Origin: Cognaticolwellia aestuarii
GTDB taxonomy: Bacteria > Pseudomonadota > Gammaproteobacteria > Enterobacterales > Alteromonadaceae
Length of the DNA stretch: 64,000 nt
NCBI RefSeq assembly: GCF_002000025.1
Contig: NZ_MUZV01000004.1
Coordinates: forward strand, 310,001 to 374,000
Direction: 5' to 3'
The stretch's first letter is position 1. The number at the start of each line of letters is the position of its first letter. Made by a program: the position numbers and the translations under genes. The notes beneath the pieces are model-generated. The model saw only the letters and a list, made by a program, of their open reading frames with translations. It did no database searches and was not told the origin of the DNA. Below, piece by piece: positions 58,265-64,000 of this stretch.

Positions 58265-58585
58265 TTAAAGCTCGATTAACATCATTAAATACATTAAAGA
58301 TGCGCCAATAACAGTGCCTGTCGCTGTCGCCAATATCAATAATTGCTTCTGACTTAACCGAGTCACTTGTTCAATAACTTCTACGGGTTCAACCTCAACA
58401 AGCAGTGTGTTTTTATCAATATTAAAAACGGCCGCTAAGCTCATTAGTGTTTCATTTGATGCATTACCATAGCGCTCTACACGTTGCACGGTTCGTAAAC
58501 TTATGTCGCATGCATCAGCTAAGTGTTGTTGTGTCCACAACTGCTCAGTTCGTAATTCTTTTACCTTTGAGGCATTAATTTCCAT
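58265..58585 (-). CDS. XRE-family regulator with C-terminal membrane helix
   Basis: A 106-residue protein. Residues 5-60 are a helix-turn-helix of the XRE/HTH_3 type (LRTEQLWTQQHLADACDISLRTVQRVERYGNAS). After a Val/Glu-rich linker, residues 82-104 are a hydrophobic segment (QLLILATATGTVIGASLMYLMML), so the regulator is probably tethered to the membrane. It lies between a membrane-anchored beta protein gene (25 bp upstream) and the small membrane ORF (19 bp downstream). The half-site array before the operon is its likely target. Confidence 0.78.
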   Translation of the reverse strand: MEINASKVKELRTEQLWTQQHLADACDISLRTVQRVERYGNASNETLMSLAAVFNIDKNTLLVEVEPVEVIEQVTRLSQKQLLILATATGTVIGASLMYLMMLIEL

Positions 58586-58610
58586 GGTTTGTAGCTCCTA
58601 TTAACATCGA

Positions 58611-59045
58611 CTACTCGCCAAAAAACTTAAAAATAAGATGCACAGATATATATCCAGAAAAGCCACCCACAAAGAATAAAAGTAACATTTTCCACCATGA
58701 TTTTGAGGTTATTTGATATTTATTCTTCAGTGCCTTTTTCAAGGTTTTAAAATGCACGCCATTTTTAATTAATGTGCAATGTAGCTCTCCCCGCAACATA
58801 TCAACCATGTTAAATTCAACTTCATACCGGTCACCTTCAACCGTAAAATCTAGTATTGACTTACGTGAATAAGAGCGCTTTTCTGCCACAATATTACCAT
58901 CAAATGATACCGTTTCTTTGCCGGTCCATGCCGAGCCAAAAACATTAATTAAGCGGCCATCATCATTAAAGTCGAACGTGAAACCATCGCTGTAATTTAC
59001 ACTCGCTATTGCTTCACTCTCTGTAGCTAAATTATTATTTTCCAT
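58611..59045 (-). CDS. Membrane-anchored beta-rich protein of unknown function
   Basis: A 144-residue protein with a soluble, strand-rich N-terminal part (about 15-100: FTFDFNDDGRLINVFGS, FDGNIVAEKRSY, DRYEVEFNM) and one C-terminal membrane helix (119-141, KMLLLFFVGGFSGYISVHLIF). AGGAAAT precedes the ATG. It is the first gene of the unit with the XRE regulator. Family not recognised; it could be the signal sensor or the target of the regulator. Confidence 0.6.
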   Translation of the reverse strand: MENNNLATESEAIASVNYSDGFTFDFNDDGRLINVFGSAWTGKETVSFDGNIVAEKRSYSRKSILDFTVEGDRYEVEFNMVDMLRGELHCTLIKNGVHFKTLKKALKNKYQITSKSWWKMLLLFFVGGFSGYISVHLIFKFFGE

Positions 59046-59126
59046 ATTTATTTCCTTGCTATTACTTACTTATTTAGAGTGAAGCTATTTAAACAAAACT
59101 CACTTTCCATTACGGCGTCAGATAAG

Positions 59127-59166
59127 TGACAGTACCCCTAAATGTCATATGACAGTGACTGTCATA
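59127..59166. promoter_or_regulatory. Array of TGACA/TGTCA half-sites, likely operator
   Basis: Within 40 bp there are TGACAG (59127), TGTCAT (59143), and the palindrome TATGACAG-TGA-CTGTCATA (59148-59166). TGTCAT and ATGACA also abut as a perfect 12-bp palindrome (59143-59154). The array lies 80-120 bp before the 144-residue protein start. Autoregulation by the XRE protein of the operon is the simplest reading. Confidence 0.65.
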
Positions 59167-59205
59167 CAAGTTAATACATTGTTATTATTATATATTTAAA
59201 AAAAC

Positions 59206-59240
59206 AAAAAAGGGTAAACATAAAATGTTTACCCTTTTTT
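59206..59240. terminator. argR terminator, bidirectional
   Basis: A 15-bp stem, AAAAAAGGGTAAACA with TGTTTACCCTTTTTT, and a 5-nt loop, 25 nt past the argR stop. It isolates argR from the downstream XRE operon. Confidence 0.88.
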
Positions 59241-59265
59241 TATCGTAAGTTGGTCTCAAAAAAAC

Positions 59266-59748
59266 TTAATTTTGTACTGACACACCTAGTAATAAACTAA
59301 TGTCATGGGTTATTTCATCAATTCTATTCACATCCGTAGGCGCAATAAATATCGTATCATCGCCTGCAAGCGTTCCCAGAATTCCCGTAGACTCACCTAA
59401 GCTATCTAGCATTCTTGATATTAATGGCGCACCACCAATACCTGTTTTTAAAATGATCTGCATATTATTATGCTTAACACTAATAACAACCGATTGAATT
59501 GCTTGTTTTGATTTTGGTACTGCCAACTCATCAGGAAGAATGTATACCACCTGTTCGCTGGCATTACGCATTTTCACTGCGCCCAGTTTCGATAATAAGC
59601 GTGATATTTTCGCTTGTGACATGTTTTTAAAGCCTTGCAAGGCTAGTGCAGTCGCTAACTGACTTTGTGAACCATAACACTGCTCTTTCAATAGAGCTTT
59701 AAATGCTAAAATTAGTTCTGCTTCATTTTTTTTACGGCTTGTGGTCAT
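59266..59748 (-). CDS. argR: Arginine repressor ArgR
   Basis: A 160-residue hexameric regulator of arginine metabolism. The N-terminal winged helix (SQSQLATALALQGFKNMSQAKISRLLSKLGAVKMRN) is followed by the arginine-binding core (GAPLISRMLDSLGESTGILGTLAGDDTIFIAPT), where GTLAGDDT is the co-repressor motif. In many relatives argR sits next to mdh, which is not the case here, so it may be a second copy. Confidence 0.92.
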   Translation of the reverse strand: MTTSRKKNEAELILAFKALLKEQCYGSQSQLATALALQGFKNMSQAKISRLLSKLGAVKMRNASEQVVYILPDELAVPKSKQAIQSVVISVKHNNMQIILKTGIGGAPLISRMLDSLGESTGILGTLAGDDTIFIAPTDVNRIDEITHDISLLLGVSVQN

Positions 59749-59831
59749 TATTTAGCTCAAAACGGGAACACCTTAGCTCTATTGTATAAAATAAAAAAAA
59801 TTTCAGCCATTTTTTATTTTAACGAGTAAAC

Positions 59832-60938
59832 TTACCCAACAACTTGTCGACGTTGCTCAGTCAACCCCATCGCTAAAATAAACGGTTCTTGCTTTTGTAG
59901 TGCAATAAAATCAGCCTTAGTTTGTAAGTTTAACCATTGATGCGAAATTAAGCTTTGTGCTACTGCACCACCTAATGTAGCACCGGGGCCTAAAATAATT
60001 AACTTATCAGGTGCAAACTCTTTAATTGCAACTTCAACCGCTTTAGAAAAGTTATAAGGCTCGACAACTTGGCTATCAAGTGTGTAGTTATATAATTGCT
60101 CAACATCACAACTATACGGCTGCCATACTTTTCCTAAACCATCAATTAATGGTAATACCGGGGTGGTAAACATATCTGCTGACATCTGCGACATTGCTCG
60201 CGCAGAAACATCTTTCAATAACGGTGTATGAAAAGCAGCGTGGTTAAACAAGTTCATTGGGTACCTGTCTTGCACTAGTGGCAGTAATTTCTCTAGCGCT
60301 TTTAAGCCAAGCTTATTGCCACCAAAAACAATATAACCACCTAAATTAATCGAGACATAAACTTCACAGCCATCTTGCTGATTAGCTTGGGCCAACCAGT
60401 GCATAACTTGTTGCTGCTTTTCGCGATCAATTTGCCAATCGTCATTAATAATAGGATAAATCATCTGACCACCGACTAAACCATCAGTCATCATAGAGCC
60501 CATAGTATTAATTAACGCTATTGCTTGCCTCGGCGCTAAAGCGCCAGCAACAGCCAAGGCAATATACCAGCCCATAGAGTTACCGGTTACTGCTACAATA
60601 TCAAACTCGTCTTTATTAATAGCTTGATAGTCAGCTAGCGCACAGGCATAAATCAACGCGGAAGCGTTTTCACCCGCGGTATGCACACGCATACTATAAT
60701 TGTCCATGCTATCGAGCTCAGACACTTTCACTTGCCCTTGGTTGTCTCGGTAATCATCAATAAGAGAAATTATTTCGGTTTTATCACTATGTAAACGCTG
60801 TAAATACCCTAGCTCTTCTTTGTTGTACGTACCACGACCTGGGCAAATAACCACAGCGCGTTGCTTAGCCTTATTGATAGCCTTATTTTCAGTCTTATTT
60901 ACCGTTGTATTTACTGCTGTATTGCTTGATGAACTCAT
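59832..60938 (-). CDS. Malonyl-CoA:ACP transacylase-like protein
   Basis: A 368-residue acyltransferase-fold protein with nucleophile elbow GNSMG (Ser at 121) and downstream catalytic-type His in FNHAAFHTPL (His at 237). It is longer than FabD (about 310) and has a Thr/Asn/Lys-rich N-terminal stretch of about 27 residues. The ATG at 60938 forms an ATGA overlap with the stop of the E1 gene and has AAGGAG 8 nt upstream, so the two are translationally coupled. Substrate unknown; fabD itself is expected elsewhere. Confidence 0.8.
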   Translation of the reverse strand: MSSSSNTAVNTTVNKTENKAINKAKQRAVVICPGRGTYNKEELGYLQRLHSDKTEIISLIDDYRDNQGQVKVSELDSMDNYSMRVHTAGENASALIYACALADYQAINKDEFDIVAVTGNSMGWYIALAVAGALAPRQAIALINTMGSMMTDGLVGGQMIYPIINDDWQIDREKQQQVMHWLAQANQQDGCEVYVSINLGGYIVFGGNKLGLKALEKLLPLVQDRYPMNLFNHAAFHTPLLKDVSARAMSQMSADMFTTPVLPLIDGLGKVWQPYSCDVEQLYNYTLDSQVVEPYNFSKAVEVAIKEFAPDKLIILGPGATLGGAVAQSLISHQWLNLQTKADFIALQKQEPFILAMGLTEQRRQVVG

Positions 60939-63139
60939 TGGCATATCTCCTTCGCAGCAGCAATAATATTTTCCACCGACGGCAATACTTCATAAGCCGC
61001 AGCACCTAGTGGAATAAAGCTATCGCTCGCCGTAACACGCTTTATTTTCCCTTGTCGACTTGCTTGTTCATGAATTAAGGTCACCAGTGCTTCACTAATT
61101 GACCCCGTTTGACGACACTCATCAACAATTAATACATGCTCGCAAGCATTCACTTGTGCCAAAATGCCTTGTTCATCAAGCGGTGCTAACCAACGTAAGT
61201 CCACTACCCGAGCATCAATGCCTTGTTGTGCTAATTTATATTGCGCTTGGCGAGATAAATAATTGCCATTACCGTAAGTTAATATACATAACTGCTTGCC
61301 TGAGCCTGCAACTTTAACGCCTAAATCTAGTTCAGCACTTTGTAACGCCGGCCATTGATACTCATGCGTCCATAAACCGTCACCTTCTTGGTGTAGATCT
61401 TTGGTCATATATAAAGCAATAGGCTCTAAAAACACTACCATGCGTTGCTGCTCTTGAGCTAAACGTACGCTCGTTCGCATCATTTCAACGGCATCAGCAC
61501 CATTCGATGGACAGGCAATAATAAGGCCTGGAATATCACGAAACACGGCAAACGAATTATCATTATGAAAATGACCACCAAAACCCTTTTGATAAGCTAA
61601 ACCAGCAATGCGGATCACCATAGGGTTAGTAAATTGGCCATTAGAGAAAAATGGTAATGTCGCCGCTTCACCGCGAATTTGATCTTCCGCGTTATGAACA
61701 TAAGCCAGAAATTGAATTTCGGGTATGGGTAAAAATCCATTATGAGCTAAACCAATAGCGGTACCCAAAATGGTTTGTTCATCAAGTAAGGTATTAATCA
61801 CTCTGTTTTTACCAAAGCGCTGACATAGCTTAGCGGTAACGTTATAAACACCGCCTTTTTTACCAATATCTTCACCACACATCACAATATTTGGATACTC
61901 AGCCATTAAGTCCATCAGTGCCCAATTGATCAGTTTGGCTAAATGCTGTTTTTTAGTAAGGTTATGCTTTTCATGTTTAAAAATTTCTGCACGTTTTTCT
62001 TCGCTCACTGCGATAGAGCTACGGGCTTGGCTCAGGCTAGGAACAATACTCGCCATAACGGCATCAGCAGAGGTCAATTTTTCTTTACTGGCAGCATTAT
62101 CGGCAATAACCGCAATTCGTTGTTCAATATGCTGATAAATTTCAATTAAAGCTTCTGATGTTAAAATATTATTTTCTAGAATAATACGCGCAGTATGCAA
62201 TAGCGGATCCTGAAATTCGGTGGCACTTATATCAGCGAGATCTCGATACACAAACTCAGCATCAGAGCCCGCATGCCCCAGTAAACGTACCGTACGAACA
62301 TGCAAGAATACTGGCTTGCGCATTTCACGTGCAATACGCTCCGCTTCTTTTGCTGTTTTATAGGTATCTAAAATATTTAAACCGTCGCAATAAAGATAAG
62401 TTAACCCAGCTCTATTTTTATAATTGGCAGCAATCCAGCCTTCAGGTGTCGAGGTTGAAATACCAATACCGTTATCCTCGCAAACAAAAACAATCGGCAT
62501 AGGTATCGACTGATAAGCGGCCCAAGCCGTGCTGTTTATCGCTCCTTGTGTCGTCGAATGGTTTGATGAAGCATCGCCAAAATTACAAATAATCACCCCG
62601 TCACTGGGAATTTCACCTTGATGAGCTAAGCGTTGTGCTAACGGAATACTGTAAGCAGCGCCCATTGCTTTGGGTAAATGTGAGGCGATAGTACTGGTTT
62701 GTGGCGGTATAGATAGGGCTTTGCTGCCCAACACTTTATGACGTCCGCCAGAAATAGGGTCATCTTTTGAGGCGGCAAATGACAACAACATGTCATACAA
62801 CGAAGTTTGCCCCGGCACTTGTTTACCACGTTGAATAACAAAAGCACCGCTACGATAATGTAAAAACGCCATATCTGTGGCACGAAATGCCTTAGCATAA
62901 GCCGCATTACCCTCATGGCCTGAGCTACCTATGGTATAAAAGCTTTGTCCTTTTTTTTGCATCACACGTGACTGCAAATCAAGGTGACGGCTCATCACTT
63001 GCGTTTCAAATAAATCAATAACATCGGTCGCCGACAAGCCAACATCTGTTGGCGTCAAATTAATAGCTGACTCAGGTAAAGTACGTTCACGAACAAAATT
63101 GATAAAATTTTCTTTCACCAATTGATTACGATCAGACAT
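60935..63139 (-). CDS. Fused alpha-beta 2-oxoacid dehydrogenase E1 component
   Basis: A 734-residue thiamine-diphosphate enzyme. Residues about 30-360 are the E1-alpha domain with the ThDP motif FGDASSNH ... EDNG, and about 390-734 are the E1-beta domain (EDIGKKGGVYNVT, LDEQTILGTAIGLA, PGLIIACPSNGADA). It resembles branched-chain (2-oxoisovalerate) E1. Neither E2 nor E3 is encoded nearby; the next gene is a malonyltransferase-like protein. The substrate is therefore open. Confidence 0.85.
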   Translation of the reverse strand: MSDRNQLVKENFINFVRERTLPESAINLTPTDVGLSATDVIDLFETQVMSRHLDLQSRVMQKKGQSFYTIGSSGHEGNAAYAKAFRATDMAFLHYRSGAFVIQRGKQVPGQTSLYDMLLSFAASKDDPISGGRHKVLGSKALSIPPQTSTIASHLPKAMGAAYSIPLAQRLAHQGEIPSDGVIICNFGDASSNHSTTQGAINSTAWAAYQSIPMPIVFVCEDNGIGISTSTPEGWIAANYKNRAGLTYLYCDGLNILDTYKTAKEAERIAREMRKPVFLHVRTVRLLGHAGSDAEFVYRDLADISATEFQDPLLHTARIILENNILTSEALIEIYQHIEQRIAVIADNAASKEKLTSADAVMASIVPSLSQARSSIAVSEEKRAEIFKHEKHNLTKKQHLAKLINWALMDLMAEYPNIVMCGEDIGKKGGVYNVTAKLCQRFGKNRVINTLLDEQTILGTAIGLAHNGFLPIPEIQFLAYVHNAEDQIRGEAATLPFFSNGQFTNPMVIRIAGLAYQKGFGGHFHNDNSFAVFRDIPGLIIACPSNGADAVEMMRTSVRLAQEQQRMVVFLEPIALYMTKDLHQEGDGLWTHEYQWPALQSAELDLGVKVAGSGKQLCILTYGNGNYLSRQAQYKLAQQGIDARVVDLRWLAPLDEQGILAQVNACEHVLIVDECRQTGSISEALVTLIHEQASRQGKIKRVTASDSFIPLGAAAYEVLPSVENIIAAAKEICQ

Positions 63140-63222
63140 TATAGCTCCACGGGATATTTTTACTATTACTGTGGTTAAGAAATAACGTTGCTAGGCAGTT
63201 TATACCTAGCAAACAGGCAGAA

Positions 63223-63249
63223 AAAAAGGCGTATACAAAACGCCTTTTT
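63223..63249 (-). terminator. Terminator of the glutaryl-CoA dehydrogenase gene
   Basis: A 9-bp stem, AAAAAGGCG with CGCCTTTTT, and a 9-nt loop. It separates gcdH from the E1 gene, so the E1 operon needs its own promoter between 63140 and 63222. Confidence 0.75.
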
Positions 63250-63256
63250 ATTTAAC

Positions 63257-64000
63257 TTAGAAGAAGGCTTGCAAGCCTGTTTGCGCTCTACCAAGAATTA
63301 ACGCATGAATATCATGTGTGCCTTCATAAGTATTAACCGCTTCAAGGTTCATCATATGGCGAATCACATGAAACTCATCAGCAATACCATTACCGCCATG
63401 CATATCACGAGCAATACGTGCAATTTCTAACGCTTTTCCACATGAATTGCGTTTGATCAGTGATATCGCTTCTGTCGCCAATTGGTCAGCATCCATTAAA
63501 CGTCCTACTTGTAAACACGCAAATAACCCTGTGGTAATATCTGTTTGCATATCTGCCAGTTTTTTCTGTACTAATTGCGTTGCGGCTAATGGCCGACCAA
63601 ACTGCTCACGATCTAAGGTATATTGACGAGCTGCATGCCAGCAAAACTCAGCAGCACCTAATGCCCCCCAAGCAATGCCATAGCGCGCTTTATTCAAACA
63701 ACCAAAAGGCCCCGATAAACCTTTTACATTTGGTAAAATATTTTCAGCTGGAACAAAAACGTTGTCCATGACAATTTCACCGGTAATTGAGGCACGTAAT
63801 GAAAATTTACCTTCAATTTTTGGCGCGCTTAATCCTGTCATATCTTTTTCTAAAACAAAGCCGCGAATAACACCATCAAGCTTGGCCCAAACCACAAAAA
63901 TGTCAGCAACCGGTGAATTAGTGATCCACATTTTATTACCCGTTATACGGAAACCGCCTTCAACAGCCTTAGCATGAGTTGACATGCTGGCAGGATCAGA
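63257..64000 (-). CDS. gcdH: Glutaryl-CoA dehydrogenase (partial)
   Basis: The 5' part is cut by the window end; 248 codons are visible. GcdH oxidises and decarboxylates glutaryl-CoA to crotonyl-CoA in lysine and tryptophan breakdown. The tail [41 protein letters not shown] is diagnostic; the catalytic Glu is in TYEGTHD. The frame continues upstream of the internal ATG at 63985 with SDPAS, matching the family, so 63985 is not the real start. Confidence 0.93.
   Translation of the reverse strand, partial: SDPASMSTHAKAVEGGFRITGNKMWITNSPVADIFVVWAKLDGVIRGFVLEKDMTGLSAPKIEGKFSLRASITGEIVMDNVFVPAENILPNVKGLSGPFGCLNKARYGIAWGALGAAEFCWHAARQYTLDREQFGRPLAATQLVQKKLADMQTDITTGLFACLQVGRLMDADQLATEAISLIKRNSCGKALEIARIARDMHGGNGIADEFHVIRHMMNLEAVNTYEGTHDIHALILGRAQTGLQAFF

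Noticed and set aside
59832-60938. Housekeeping FabD
   Set aside because: The gene is about 60 residues longer than FabD, not in a fab operon and coupled to an E1 enzyme, so only a malonyltransferase-like label is used.

Overview
The window looks like chromosome of a marine gammaproteobacterium of the order Alteromonadales, most like Colwelliaceae (Colwellia or Thalassotalea). The evidence is AT-rich DNA and conserved gene orders: rpsU-yqeY-dnaG-rpoD, lptD-surA-pdxA-rsmA-apaG-apaH-folA, rplU-rpmA-obgE/ispB, and tsaD/plsY/folB-folK-uppP. The genus is inferred from gene content and has not been checked by a search.

Layout. 1-2 kb: modC-moeB (molybdate uptake and molybdopterin synthesis). 2-6 kb: rmf, two uncharacterised conserved genes, msrA behind MetJ-box-like sites, and a thioredoxin-fold chaperone (cnoX/ybbN). 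6-12 kb: an acyl-CoA dehydrogenase, then the uppP/folK/folB, plsY and tsaD block. 11.7-16.4 kb: the macromolecular synthesis operon. 16.4-21.3 kb: a diheme enzyme and copper-protein pair of the MbnH/MbnP type, divergent from a large exported choice-of-anchor-B/Calx-beta protein. 21.5-26 kb: a tRNA-Ile(CAT) gene followed by about 4.3 kb of accessory DNA (a DUF4238 gene and a large lipoprotein gene) that ends at an imperfect copy of the tRNA 3' end and a displaced terminator, so it is probably a small island without its own integrase. 26-33 kb: two uncharacterised genes, a Cache chemoreceptor, a Rap1a/Tai-like protein, nhaA and nhaR. 33-37 kb: a zinc operon (Cys/His-rich small protein, His-rich porin, ZnuA-like binding protein, ZnuB-like permease) with no ATPase gene, preceded by a perfect 36-bp palindrome. 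37-41 kb: a M19-type dipeptidase and an amidohydrolase-RidA fusion with a divergent LysR regulator. 41-53 kb: djlA, murU-amgK, then lptD to folA with a chemoreceptor inserted. 53-58 kb: obgE, rpmA, rplU, ispB, galM. 58-59.2 kb: a three-gene unit of a membrane-anchored beta protein, an XRE regulator with a C-terminal membrane helix, and a 43-residue membrane peptide, with an array of TGACA/TGTCA half-sites upstream. 59-64 kb: argR, a malonyltransferase-like protein coupled to a fused alpha-beta 2-oxoacid dehydrogenase E1, and a partial glutaryl-CoA dehydrogenase.

Most of the window is housekeeping DNA. The parts most worth a second look are the tRNA-Ile island, the MbnH/MbnP locus, the ATPase-less zinc operon with its palindrome, the XRE/small-membrane-protein operon with its operator array, the coupled E1/acyltransferase pair, and the MetJ-type sites in front of msrA. 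I found no CRISPR array, transposase, integrase or rRNA gene.
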